Origin: a virus
Strand: one strand, 5' to 3'
DNA: 47,385 bases
IMG/VR virus record: IMGVR_UViG_3300005600_000009
Location: 1-47,385 of that record
In this document: positions 37,083 to 44,859 of the stretch, piece by piece
Layout: the number at the start of each line of letters is the position of its first letter
Position numbering within the stretch: the stretch's first letter is position 1
Made by a program: the position numbers and the translations under genes
The notes under the pieces: generated by a model
Databases searched by the model: none
What the model saw: only the letters and a program-made list of their open reading frames with translations
Told to the model about the DNA's origin: nothing

Positions 37083-37122
37083 CTATATTGTCTATACACA
37101 AACACGAAAACGGAGACGAATT

Positions 37123-37293
37123 ATGACCAGATACACAAAAGAGCAGCTCGCAGCTATGGCAGCGATTGCACTGGAAGATAAAGCAAAGGGCGGCATGAAG
37201 TATATGCAGCTTACGCTTCAGATTATGCTGCACACCGGGTTGCCGATTGAAGAAATCGACCGCCGCATTGAGCAACTGGCAGTGCAAGCTTAA
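37123..37293 (+). CDS. 56-residue helical early protein
   Basis: A 56-codon gene (MTRYTKEQLAAMAAIALEDK...) with CGGAG upstream. Helical with alanine- and methionine-rich parts. First gene after the hairpin gap. No family recognised. Confidence 0.6.
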   Translation: MTRYTKEQLAAMAAIALEDKAKGGMKYMQLTLQIMLHTGLPIEEIDRRIEQLAVQA

Positions 37294-37295
37294 CT

Positions 37296-37382
37296 ATGAC
37301 CCCAACAGACTGCGCATTCATAGCCGCACTATTAACCGCCTTCATCGCCGTCATGGCCTGTGCATGGGAACCGAAGAGATGA
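37296..37382 (+). CDS. 28-residue membrane peptide
   Basis: A 28-codon frame: MTPTDCAFIAALLTAFIAVM then ACAWEPKR. A single membrane span with a short basic tail. Its TGA overlaps the next ATG (ATGA). Function unknown. Confidence 0.5.
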   Translation: MTPTDCAFIAALLTAFIAVMACAWEPKR

Positions 37383-37603
37383 AACCACTTAACTACAGCA
37401 GCGACCCATACAGCGACTTGAACGAAGCGCGCCGTGCACTGTGGTCAGCCAAGGATATGCTAGGCGCAGCTAACGCAAGTTCAGACCGTTATAGTAAGTC
37501 GTTTTGGATGGGGCGGATCAACACATACCGCGCAGACTTGCGCAAGATTTCTCACCGTGTACGGGCAGAATTGGCAGACAGGCAAGCGAGGGCAGGGAAA
37601 TGA
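37379..37603 (+). CDS. Small early protein, unknown
   Basis: A 74-residue basic protein (MKPLNYSSDPYSDLNEARRA...), helical with an arginine-rich C-terminus (RKISHRVRAELADRQARAG). Coupled by ATGA at both ends. No family recognised. Confidence 0.6.
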   Translation: MKPLNYSSDPYSDLNEARRALWSAKDMLGAANASSDRYSKSFWMGRINTYRADLRKISHRVRAELADRQARAGK

Positions 37604-37926
37604 GAAAGTACAGAACCCAATTCGAAAGCGGCCTGACCACCATGATTCCTGCACACCATGAATCAGAGCTTAGAGAGCGGGCACAAGCCTTTTACCCACA
37701 CGACAGGCTGACAGAGTACGTCGAAATCTTCCCGCCTGTATTCCGCAAGCCATCTGAGGAAATGCCGCCATTGGGCGTGCAAGTCTGGGTTCAATACGAC
37801 AACGGCCATGAGGGTGTTAACTGGACTGAGGATTTAATCGGCGGTGAAGCCTTCCGTGAGGACGAGGGCAAAGTGGTTGGTTGGATGCATCTGTCAGAGG
37901 CAGGGACTCACAGTGCGTTCCAGTGA
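37600..37926 (+). CDS. Small early protein, unknown
   Basis: A 108-residue protein. A C-terminal beta segment (PPLGVQVWVQYDNGHEGVNW, then KVVGWMHLSEAGTHSAFQ) resembles the DUF551-type modules common in phage early genes. Coupled by overlaps. Function unknown. Confidence 0.58.
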   Translation: MRKYRTQFESGLTTMIPAHHESELRERAQAFYPHDRLTEYVEIFPPVFRKPSEEMPPLGVQVWVQYDNGHEGVNWTEDLIGGEAFREDEGKVVGWMHLSEAGTHSAFQ

Positions 37927-38116
37927 AGCCGGCTTCCTCCCACTCCTAGCCCTGGCCTTTTGGGTCGGCGCTACGGTTTGGGAGCAGGCAGAGTTTATGC
38001 CAGATCCTACCTACTGCCATACTGTAACGGGTTTTGAGTATCGGGGCAGGGATGAGAGTGGTAGGCCGGAGTTTGATTATCCAGAGAGGAGAGTATGTTA
38101 TGAGCATGAGAGATGA
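37913..38116 (+). CDS. Membrane-anchored small protein
   Basis: A 67-residue protein with a GTG start (AGGGA upstream). A hydrophobic segment follows the first few residues (GFLPLLALAFWVGATVW), then a polar part with two cysteines (YCHTVTGFEYRGRDESGR, VCYEHER). Probably inserted in the inner membrane with a periplasmic tail. Function unknown. Confidence 0.5.
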   Translation: MRSSEAGFLPLLALAFWVGATVWEQAEFMPDPTYCHTVTGFEYRGRDESGRPEFDYPERRVCYEHER

Positions 38117-38837
38117 GTTTGAATTGGTTGCATCGCGGCTAGGTTACAACCTAACGATGGCGGAGCATGAAACCGGAGAATACCACTATCCGGTAACTCA
38201 GGATGCATGGGATATCTGGCAAGAAGCAATTGAAGCCGCCCAAGCGCCCGCAAGTGGGGAGGTGGAGCCGGTGGCGTTTGCAGCGGTAAATGGTTCTAAA
38301 AGCGATGCAGTTGCCGGACTGTTCCAGACAGAAGAACTGGCCGAGCTTGGCGCTCAAAGAATTGGGGGTGATGTCAGGCCTTTGATATTCGGTGACACCC
38401 ACCCGCCAGCCGCAAGGCAGGTGCCGGAGGGGTTTGTTCTGGCGGAGCGACACTTCACCCCGGAATACGTGATTGAAGCAGGCAAGGAGTGCTTGCGGGC
38501 ACTTGAAAAGGCTGGCTGCAATGACACCCGAACCATTGTCCAAGCAGTTTTTCAGGACATGCTTTTAGCTATTGAACGGAAACTCACCACCACGCCCGAA
38601 ACGGTTGGGGGTGGGATAGAGCCAGACCTGATGTGGGACGCAGAGAGCCCTGAAGAATCGTGCAGGGATAGCGCCTTTGAATTTGCTGATGATCGCGCAT
38701 CGGATATGCCGGCTGACGAAACCATGATCGTTAATGTCATGTGCGCAAAGATGCTGCCAAGCCGCCAGATGAAGATTTGGATAGACGAGAACGAAGACCT
38801 TCAATGGGAATGGATCACCCCACCACAAGAGCAGTGA
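38100..38837 (+). CDS. Mosaic early protein, unknown
   Basis: A 245-residue acidic protein composed of modules found in many phage hypotheticals: an N-terminal helical part, a middle EPVAFAAVNGSKSDAVAGLF stretch, RQVPEGFVLAERHFTPEYVI, and an acidic C-terminus (DENEDLQWEWITPPQEQ). Start at ATG with GGAG eight bases upstream. No function recognised. Confidence 0.65.
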   Translation: MSMRDEFELVASRLGYNLTMAEHETGEYHYPVTQDAWDIWQEAIEAAQAPASGEVEPVAFAAVNGSKSDAVAGLFQTEELAELGAQRIGGDVRPLIFGDTHPPAARQVPEGFVLAERHFTPEYVIEAGKECLRALEKAGCNDTRTIVQAVFQDMLLAIERKLTTTPETVGGGIEPDLMWDAESPEESCRDSAFEFADDRASDMPADETMIVNVMCAKMLPSRQMKIWIDENEDLQWEWITPPQEQ

Positions 38838-38840
38838 GCA

Positions 38841-39245
38841 ATGAGTGACGTGCAGAAAAAGCGCCTGGAAAACGCAAATCAGTTTATCCGTGAGATCGGC
38901 ACCCGTGGCCGTCGGTTTTTCTACGATCAGAAATCTGACCGATACGCCCGCCTCAAGCTCGATGGGCGGGGCCGGGTCTGGTTCATGGATGACTACACCG
39001 GTAAATGGATCTACACACACCTGAGAAATCGACGGTGGAGGGGGTTCAGCCATGGCGGCACGTTGCGTTCTTTGGTTGAGCGCCTGTGCGATCACATAAA
39101 GAAGGGTGCTGAGCTGAATCCCCGATATTTTGATCTCCGGCCGCATAGTTGCTCCGGCCACCCATGGGGATACCCGCACGAAGACTACCCGGAACTGAGA
39201 GCTGCTGCGATCAGACTGGGGATAATGCCCAAGCAGGAGCAGTGA
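38841..39245 (+). CDS. Conserved early protein, unknown
   Basis: A 134-residue basic protein (MSDVQKKRLENANQFIREIG...). It has aromatic/arginine motifs (RGRRFFYDQKSDRYARLKLD, WIYTHLRNRRWRGFSHGGTL) that suggest nucleic-acid binding. It is seen in a number of phage early regions. Function unknown. Confidence 0.65.
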   Translation: MSDVQKKRLENANQFIREIGTRGRRFFYDQKSDRYARLKLDGRGRVWFMDDYTGKWIYTHLRNRRWRGFSHGGTLRSLVERLCDHIKKGAELNPRYFDLRPHSCSGHPWGYPHEDYPELRAAAIRLGIMPKQEQ

Positions 39246-39248
39246 GCA

Positions 39249-39437
39249 ATGAGAACTCAACACAACTATCACCAGAAAGTATGCAGCCACACCCACCTGT
39301 ACGGCGTGAGGAAGTATTACCGCCGCCATGTGTGCAGTCACACCCGAATGCCAGCAGCGGGCACGCGAGAGGCTTTCTACATCGTGAGCACCGGGGCGAG
39401 TAAGGAGCGGGTTCATGGGACTGAGGGAGGTGCGTGA
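39249..39437 (+). CDS. Small His/Arg-rich early protein
   Basis: A 62-residue basic protein with two CSHTH/CSHTR elements (KVCSHTHLYGVRKYYRRH, VCSHTRMP), possibly one zinc site. Its TGA overlaps the next ATG (TGATG). No family recognised. Confidence 0.5.
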   Translation: MRTQHNYHQKVCSHTHLYGVRKYYRRHVCSHTRMPAAGTREAFYIVSTGASKERVHGTEGGA

Positions 39438-39808
39438 TGGGCCGAGATACAATTAGAAGCCTCGCCAGGAAGTCAGGCGCCCTAGATACAAGCGATTACG
39501 GCGTTAGTGTTTGGGCAGTCAACGAAATCACCACCCTCCGAGCCAAGCTGGAGAGGGCAGAGGCTCGGGTTTCAGATTTAGAAATGGCTCTCGACTGTCA
39601 TTTACAAGAATTTGAACAATCTGAAGCCGCTATTCTCCGCAAGCAGGCAGAGGCGGTAGAGGTCATGTCTGCGGAGCTGGAAGACGAAGCTAAGTGGATA
39701 ATTAACGAGCGCCACGGAAACTACCAGCGGTATTACGCTAAAGCTGGAAAAGCCTATGCCCAACGCCTCCGCACACAAGCGGAGCAGATGGAGAAGGGAG
39801 GCGAGTAA
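39437..39808 (+). CDS. Coiled-coil early protein
   Basis: A 123-residue protein. A short start (MGRDTIRSLARKSGALDTSD) precedes a long coiled coil with heptads (TTLRAKLERAEARVSDLEMA and onward). Such proteins are frequent near the end of phage early operons. Function unknown. Confidence 0.62.
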   Translation: MGRDTIRSLARKSGALDTSDYGVSVWAVNEITTLRAKLERAEARVSDLEMALDCHLQEFEQSEAAILRKQAEAVEVMSAELEDEAKWIINERHGNYQRYYAKAGKAYAQRLRTQAEQMEKGGE

Positions 39809-40134
39809 TGAGACCAAACAGCGAAGCATGGAGCGAGGCAGAAAGCCAGGCTTTGATAGAGCTTGTTAGCGAAGGATGGGCAACTTGTGATATTGCAAAG
39901 CAACTAGAAAGAACGGAAGGAGCGGTCAGGCAAAAGGGTTATTATTTTGGGCTCAAGTTTCCTAAAAAGAAACGGCGCGCTCCAAAGCCTGGATCTTTAT
40001 CGTGGGATAAGGTCGAGCAAGTCAGATCGCTTTACAAACTTGGCATGCCAATTAAAGACATTCGTGAGCAAGTTTGCCCGGAGGTCACGCATAATTGTGT
40101 GTATCTGATTGTGACGAATAGGCGGAGGGTTTAG
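39808..40134 (+). CDS. GcrA/Myb-like helix-turn-helix protein, last gene of the rightward operon
   Basis: A 108-residue basic protein. Residues 6-46 (WSEAESQALIELVSEGWA, then CDIAKQLERTEGAVRQKGY) match the GcrA/SANT-type trihelical DNA-binding pattern. A second HTH-like part (WDKVEQVRSLYKLGMPIKDI) follows. Its place at the end of the early operon, convergent with the lysis genes, makes it a candidate transcription activator or late regulator. That role is inferred. Confidence 0.65.
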   Translation: MRPNSEAWSEAESQALIELVSEGWATCDIAKQLERTEGAVRQKGYYFGLKFPKKKRRAPKPGSLSWDKVEQVRSLYKLGMPIKDIREQVCPEVTHNCVYLIVTNRRRV

Positions 40135-40424
40135 CTATCCGTATTCTCGGGAATAAAGAGGCTGTGCATTTTCCCTCTGTGCAGCTCTTTTTCCCTTTCT
40201 TCCCTAGCCCGCTCCCGCTGGTTTCGTTTACACTGGAAGTAGAAGTTGACAGCAAAGGTAAGAATGCCAAGGAAAAGGGTTATCCCCATGACCCACTGAT
40301 TAAACGTAACCGCTCCCCACGCAAAGCCTGCACTATTCGCAATGTAGGACGACTGAGGAGCCAATGACTCAGCCTTAATATGTAAACTTGGGAGGGTTTG
40401 TTCCATGAAACTTTTAAGCGACAT
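40131..40424 (-). CDS. Holin candidate
   Basis: A 97-residue protein with one clear membrane span (WVMGITLFLGILTFAVNFYF at about 44-63). A strongly charged C-terminal tail (KRNQRERAREEREKEL) follows, as in small class III or P2/Mu-like holins. It ends the lysis block and converges with the early operon (four-base overlap of stops). The N-terminal part is amphipathic. A second membrane candidate lies at 42352-42528, so assignment of the true holin is open. Confidence 0.6.
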   Translation of the reverse strand: MSLKSFMEQTLPSLHIKAESLAPQSSYIANSAGFAWGAVTFNQWVMGITLFLGILTFAVNFYFQCKRNQRERAREEREKELHRGKMHSLFIPENTDS

Positions 40425-40500
40425 ATACCACTGGCTCGTTTGTCAATTGGTTGCTGCGTTTCTTCGCATTGTAGCAAAGATTCCTATTTGGGGCTAAACG

Positions 40501-40510
40501 AAAGTGTAGC
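40501..40510. repeat. AAAGTGTAGC flank, left
   Basis: Direct repeat of 10 bp found also at 41787-41796, immediately outside both ends of the metallophosphoesterase gene. On the minus strand it reads GCTACACTTT and could include a -10-like TACACT. Confidence 0.6.
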
Positions 40511-41758
40511 CTAAGAATACGCCCCAACCATCTCACTAGGCTGGCGTTCGTAGTATTTGCCACCGGACTGGGCGATATTGGTCACGGGTATCACTTGCGA
40601 GTTTGAGCATCCTGACGGAACATGAATGTCGTGTAAGCTAAAGCCAAGCTGCCACTGCTCACCGTCGCAGAATGAAGCCTCTAGCTTGTGGCCGCAGCCA
40701 TGCTGAACCCAGGTTCTAGTGCCATTCTGCAAAGTCTTTACTGGCCATGTCTGGATGTGGTGAATGTGCCCAGAGACTCCGGCCAACTCAAAATTTCGAT
40801 ACATCGGATAATGAGCCGCTACAAAGCAATCAAAATAAACCTTGTAGTTCTTCGCCACCTCTTTCTTGATGTCGTACTTGCCGCCCGCCGCAAGGTCTGC
40901 CTTGCTGATGTAGTTCAGCTCAAACTCATCAAGGCCAAGCATCTTGCGCGTATCCCAACCATGAAGATCAGCGAGAAGCGTTCTCATGGCCGGAGTTTCA
41001 TCCATCAAATGCTTCACCAAGCGCAATTCATGATTGCCCTCTTGGAAATCTATCTGAGCATTAGGAGCCGCTTCTCTAATCTCTCTAAGCAGTTCGTGGC
41101 CAGCTTTAATCCGGCCAATAACATCCCAATGACGCGGATCAGTAGTGTATTTGCCAAACTCAGGCAAATCGAAAAGGTCTCCGTTAATGCAAATAATATC
41201 GGGCTGGCAGCGTTTGATCGTATCCATGAGCACGCGACGATAAAATGGATCACAATCAATATCGTGTAAATCGCTACACGCCAGAATAGTTTGAATGCGA
41301 GACGATGAAGGGCGGGCATAATCAGAACCCCAGTTGTGGCGCTCGTTGGCCTTTCTGTAATGGTCATTTGACCGATGCTTGGCTATGTGCCGTTCAAGCT
41401 GATGCTGTTGCCTGGAAAGCGCTACACCGGCCTGTCGGATGAACTCTGAGAACGTGCCGAATATGTGGCTCCATGCGGAGTCAGGGATTTGCGTTTCAGA
41501 TCGGAAGAAATTTCGAGTGATATGGCGTGATGGGTTGGCTAACTTGAGGCTTCGGAGCGTTTCAATTAATTGTTCTTCTGTCCACGTTCGTGAGTGGTCG
41601 CCTATCATCTCATCTATCAGTCGCCTTTCTGCGGCTTCTGAGTGATCAAGCGGGCCGGTTGTTTCGTGCCCATTCTCGCACAGCCAGCGCTGTTTTTGGG
41701 TTCGTGAGCATCTGCCGTTTTTACTTGAAATCGGGGCTGTACATTTTGGACAGTACAC
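40511..41758 (-). CDS. Zinc-ribbon metallophosphoesterase
   Basis: A 415-residue protein. Residues 1-30 form a zinc ribbon (CPKC, later C and CENG). A helical region resembling a DNA-binding module runs to about 150. The calcineurin-type core then has CSDLHD (161-166), GDLFD (193-197), GNHE (241-244) and GHIHH (330-334), a complete metal site. It probably hydrolyses phosphodiesters, nucleic acid or signalling nucleotides. GTG start with AGGAG eight bases upstream. It splits the lysis cassette, between spanins and holin, and is flanked by a 10-bp direct repeat, suggesting insertion as an accessory gene. Confidence 0.8.
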   Translation of the reverse strand: MYCPKCTAPISSKNGRCSRTQKQRWLCENGHETTGPLDHSEAAERRLIDEMIGDHSRTWTEEQLIETLRSLKLANPSRHITRNFFRSETQIPDSAWSHIFGTFSEFIRQAGVALSRQQHQLERHIAKHRSNDHYRKANERHNWGSDYARPSSSRIQTILACSDLHDIDCDPFYRRVLMDTIKRCQPDIICINGDLFDLPEFGKYTTDPRHWDVIGRIKAGHELLREIREAAPNAQIDFQEGNHELRLVKHLMDETPAMRTLLADLHGWDTRKMLGLDEFELNYISKADLAAGGKYDIKKEVAKNYKVYFDCFVAAHYPMYRNFELAGVSGHIHHIQTWPVKTLQNGTRTWVQHGCGHKLEASFCDGEQWQLGFSLHDIHVPSGCSNSQVIPVTNIAQSGGKYYERQPSEMVGAYS

Positions 41759-41786
41759 AAGCCTACTCCTGCAACGGATTCAGGCT

Positions 41787-41796
41787 AAAGTGTAGC
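41787..41796. repeat. AAAGTGTAGC flank, right
   Basis: Second copy of the 10-bp direct repeat, upstream of the metallophosphoesterase ribosome site. A further similar block ACGAAAG occurs next to both copies. Confidence 0.6.
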
Positions 41797-41842
41797 ACAT
41801 AGGTACGCTACAAACGAAAGAAAGGCAACGATTAACGCGGCC

Positions 41843-42085
41843 TCAGTCACTTGAATATAGCTGCCTCTCGGCTTTTTGTGCTGCATTGCATTTCTCCAGC
41901 AACTTAGATTGAGCTATCCCCCAGTCCTTATAATGCCCCAAAGTCTCGCCACCGCGTTTTGACCAACCACAATCAGCCATCATTCTCGGCTCTGGCTTGA
42001 TCTTTACTATCTTTGTTTCGGTCTGGGTAGCGCAACCGCTCAGGGACAACCATAGCGCGGCAATCAAGATATTCCTGGCTAGCAT
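41843..42085 (-). CDS. Outer-membrane spanin lipoprotein (Rz1-like)
   Basis: An 80-residue protein with a lipoprotein signal (MLARNILIAALWLSLSGCAT; lipobox LSGC, Cys18). The mature chain is about 62 residues. It starts inside the end of the Rz-like gene in another phase and extends past it, the overlapping arrangement seen in many Rz/Rz1 pairs. It would link to the inner spanin and fuse inner and outer membranes at lysis. Confidence 0.8.
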   Translation of the reverse strand: MLARNILIAALWLSLSGCATQTETKIVKIKPEPRMMADCGWSKRGGETLGHYKDWGIAQSKLLEKCNAAQKAERQLYSSD

Positions 42086-42383
42086 CTTTTAACGCCTCCT
42101 TCATGTCAAGGTGCATAGATTCATAGCGCCGGTCAATGCTTTGCTCTGTTTTTGATAGCAGTGAGCCAATCTCCTGCCTCAAGGCGTTCTGCCCGTCAAG
42201 GTAGCTGACTTGATTCTCTAGGCTGGATATTTCGCGGGCCTGATCTTCGGCCTTCTGTTCCAGTCCGCCAAACTCTTTCAGCTCGTACCAAAACCAAACA
42301 CCGCCACCAATAACCGCCAAGGTTGATATGATGGACAGCCAGCCGGAGCCTTTACTCGTCAGGAACTTTGTTAATGCGCCCAT
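41973..42383 (-). CDS. Inner-membrane spanin (Rz-like)
   Basis: A 136-residue protein: N-terminal membrane span (GWLSIISTLAVIGGGVWFWY, about 14-33), then a periplasmic coiled coil (LEQKAEDQAREISSLENQVS...). The C-terminus is charged and ends AENDG. The start follows a GAGCGAGAGA site; the longer frame is rejected. Partner of the overlapping lipoprotein gene. Confidence 0.8.
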   Translation of the reverse strand: MGALTKFLTSKGSGWLSIISTLAVIGGGVWFWYELKEFGGLEQKAEDQAREISSLENQVSYLDGQNALRQEIGSLLSKTEQSIDRRYESMHLDMKEALKDASQEYLDCRAMVVPERLRYPDRNKDSKDQARAENDG

Positions 42384-42528
42384 TCTCTCGCTCCTGCATC
42401 CACTTATACAAAGCCAGCACAAACACATGCAGGCCAATGAACGGAATGTGCGCCTCTGGATTGGTCAGCACGATGAAGCTGCACATTGCCATGTACCATA
42501 GTAGCATGGCCTCGTTTGCGTATTTCAT
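42352..42528 (-). CDS. Small two-span membrane protein (second holin candidate)
   Basis: A 58-residue protein (MKYANEAMLLWYMAMCSFIV...) with hydrophobic stretches at about 6-24 and 30-46, then a charged tail (KWMQERENGRINK). It is coupled to the endolysin (TGATG) and to the Rz-like gene, the classical holin spot. Short charged-tail two-span proteins fit class II holins or pinholins. Start at the ATG overlapping the endolysin TGA. Confidence 0.6.
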   Translation of the reverse strand: MKYANEAMLLWYMAMCSFIVLTNPEAHIPFIGLHVFVLALYKWMQERENGRINKVPDE

Positions 42529-42884
42529 CAGTACGTCCAAAGCACATGCGTGGGCTTGGTGGGGTCGTTGTCGGCGTGAATAAACTTATTACTCACACCA
42601 ATACGCTTAAAGCCTGCCCGTTGCAGACCACGCACCACGCGCCACTTCTCAAAACCACTGCGAGCGATTATATCAACCGCCCGCCCCTTGGTGTGCGCCG
42701 AATCCTCTACGCCGCCAACATTCTCGTTATGCTTCTCGCAACGATATGCAGACGACAATCGGAAAGGAACATCAGCCAACTCTCTAGCATGGTCAAGCAT
42801 GGACAAAAACTCGGAATCCATATCCGAGAACCCGCCGCCGCAGCCACACTGACAGCTAAACTCGCTAGGGTTAAAGTATTTCAT
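42528..42884 (-). CDS. Endolysin, peptidase M15-type
   Basis: A 118-residue enzyme of the peptidase M15_3 group, predicted to cut peptidoglycan cross-links. Zinc ligands are visible: SAHTKGRAVDI with His64 and Asp71, and His103 in KFIHAD. A cysteine-rich N-terminus (SCQCGCGGGF) and SSAYRCEKHN precede. No signal sequence, so it depends on a holin. Its start overlaps the TGA of a 12-codon leader frame (ATGA). Confidence 0.85.
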   Translation of the reverse strand: MKYFNPSEFSCQCGCGGGFSDMDSEFLSMLDHARELADVPFRLSSAYRCEKHNENVGGVEDSAHTKGRAVDIIARSGFEKWRVVRGLQRAGFKRIGVSNKFIHADNDPTKPTHVLWTY

Positions 42885-42919
42885 AAACGCTCTCGACTCT
42901 TAACGCTGTATGATGGCAT
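42881..42919 (-). CDS. 12-codon leader frame before the endolysin
   Basis: A frame reading MPSYSVKSRERL with a very good ribosome site (GGGAGGAAAG) just before its ATG. Its TGA overlaps the endolysin ATG (ATGA). The endolysin has no ribosome site of its own, so translation is probably delivered by this leader. The peptide resembles the N-terminus of a different M15-type endolysin group, so it may be a recombination remnant. Confidence 0.5.
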   Translation of the reverse strand: MPSYSVKSRERL

Positions 42920-42966
42920 CTTTCCTCCCAGCCCTTTACGATCTAGGGCGCCTGAATTATGGCTGT

Positions 42967-44820
42967 TTAAACCACTGAATTCCCAAAAACTGTCACTCGA
43001 ACCTTCTGAGCGTCATAATATGCGCCAGCAAAAGACCCGAGCCGCCTAACCTTGATTTGATCAGTTGTTGAGGTGCTTCCGGTTGCGGTGACAACAACAG
43101 CATCGACCGAATCAACATTTGTTGACCACGAAATACAGCGCTCGTTTGATGGCAGCGCGTTTGAGTAATTGACGACATATTGGCCAGTTGACGAGCGAGT
43201 CACTGAGTCAACATTAAATGAGTCCAGAATAGATCCATCAGAACCATTAAACGCAACCCAGGCAAGTGCTGTGTTTTCCGAGTATGTAGATGGGTAAGAG
43301 TAGTCTGCCAGCATCCCAAAGGAGGCGGGGATGTTATTCCCTGTGATGTTGTTTTTTATGCTCTGTCCTGTAGCGCCATTTGGGATAATGGAGCGGGCAG
43401 AAACCTTACCAGTAAAGCCAGACCCAAGGGTAATGAGGTCAACAACATCATTTGCAGAGCCTGTAATAGTGTCAACGGAAAGCGAGCCAGCGCCTGCCAT
43501 AGTGACAGCACTGTCGCAGTATTCAACGTGAAACCCTTTAAGTGCAAGCGAGTCATTATCCATGATAACGCCTGCCGGGATTGGGTTTGTTGTTGTGCCC
43601 GCCATTGTTGCACCGTGAATATCCAGAACAAACCCTCCAACGGCGCTGATAGTGCTCACCTTAATGCCAGCTTGAGAGACAGCCGTCGAATCAGAGAAAA
43701 TCTCAATATCAACTAGCGGCAAGTAAGCTGCGCCACCAAAGCCATTTTGATAAAGAAGTCCGTACTGGGTCGTGCCGTCAAACTGCAATACAGTATCCCG
43801 AAGCCCGCAAGTTTCCTGCCATGCGTCTGACAAAATCAGAGCGGTCATGTTAAATCCGCGCCCATCTACATAGCAGTGTTCCAGCCTTGAGCCAAACATG
43901 GAGTTTGTCCCGTTAACAAAATGGAACATATAGCTATCAGAGAATCCAGCGAAGGGCCTAAATACAAGCCCCCGACCATTCGGGCCTGATATTGCCACCC
44001 TGTTAGGCCCATCAATAGTTTGAGACAGCAGACAGACTCCGGTTTTCAGCTTAACTATCGCACCCTGCCCACCATCTACAGCTTGTGCAGCCCAATCAAC
44101 TGCGGCTTGCAGGGCGGCATAGTCATCTGTTGAGTTGTCTACCTTGACGCCAAACCACTCGCCTCTAATGTTTGAGAAGTCAATTTCCTGCCGGACGGAT
44201 GCGCCGCTCGCACCTGTCGGGTCGGAAGATGGAGCAATATATACTCCCTGTTGCGGGTCTGCCGCAACTTCAGTGGACATATCAGAAGAATCAAACCTAA
44301 ACGGCCCGCCGCGAAGCCCGGAAAGATTAACCTGATCTCCATCAGAAAGCGTCAACGCCTCAATCTCCGCAACACTCTCAACCCGGATGACGCGGCTGTC
44401 TAGCTCGGTCTGAACGCTTTCCCCGGTATCCGTATTAACCTGATCTGCTCCTGTTGATTGCAAAAGATCCTGTCGCAAAGCAGCATCACCACGCGCAACA
44501 AGGTTTGAATCAACGTCCGGCAAAGTTGCGGTTGTAGTATATGGAAGTGTTGCGGTTGCAGAAGGGCTGTAGAATTCACCATCATAGCGAATGATAGTGT
44601 TGTAGGTTGTTAGCTCAATACCAGCGGAATAGTCCTCAATGGCATTATCAACGCCAGTGCCACGAAAGCCGACTTGATTGGCCAGAGTAACACGAGGATT
44701 GCCAAACCGATCAGGCACGGTCGGATCAGTTAGGTTGTTGACCAGCTCATCAAAGACTTCCGAGTTATCAGAAAGGTCGCGCGGATCAGTAGAGCCTAGC
44801 GGGTTGCCTGTGTTGTACAT
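42967..44820 (-). CDS. Tailspike / tail fibre with beta-helix
   Basis: A 617-residue receptor-binding protein. The N-terminal YNTGNPLGSTDPRDLSDNSE stretch is a known virion-anchoring module of phage spikes. A coiled or Ig-like connector runs to about 150, and SDGDQVNLSGLRGGPFRFD is a typical entry motif. From about 220 to 500 short repeated strands (FSNIRGEWFGVKVDNSTDD onwards) suggest a pectate-lyase-like beta-helix. The C-terminal 100 residues form a separate beta domain. It may degrade host polysaccharide; no catalytic pair can be assigned by eye. It follows the tip protein gene. Confidence 0.8.
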   Translation of the reverse strand: MYNTGNPLGSTDPRDLSDNSEVFDELVNNLTDPTVPDRFGNPRVTLANQVGFRGTGVDNAIEDYSAGIELTTYNTIIRYDGEFYSPSATATLPYTTTATLPDVDSNLVARGDAALRQDLLQSTGADQVNTDTGESVQTELDSRVIRVESVAEIEALTLSDGDQVNLSGLRGGPFRFDSSDMSTEVAADPQQGVYIAPSSDPTGASGASVRQEIDFSNIRGEWFGVKVDNSTDDYAALQAAVDWAAQAVDGGQGAIVKLKTGVCLLSQTIDGPNRVAISGPNGRGLVFRPFAGFSDSYMFHFVNGTNSMFGSRLEHCYVDGRGFNMTALILSDAWQETCGLRDTVLQFDGTTQYGLLYQNGFGGAAYLPLVDIEIFSDSTAVSQAGIKVSTISAVGGFVLDIHGATMAGTTTNPIPAGVIMDNDSLALKGFHVEYCDSAVTMAGAGSLSVDTITGSANDVVDLITLGSGFTGKVSARSIIPNGATGQSIKNNITGNNIPASFGMLADYSYPSTYSENTALAWVAFNGSDGSILDSFNVDSVTRSSTGQYVVNYSNALPSNERCISWSTNVDSVDAVVVTATGSTSTTDQIKVRRLGSFAGAYYDAQKVRVTVFGNSVV

Positions 44821-44859
44821 ATTCCTGAACCTTCTATCAAGTTAATTGGTTATATCGTA

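Noticed and set aside
38565-39452. Long minus-strand frame of 295 codons over early genes
   Set aside because: Antisense to three coupled plus-strand genes with proper starts; no independent support.
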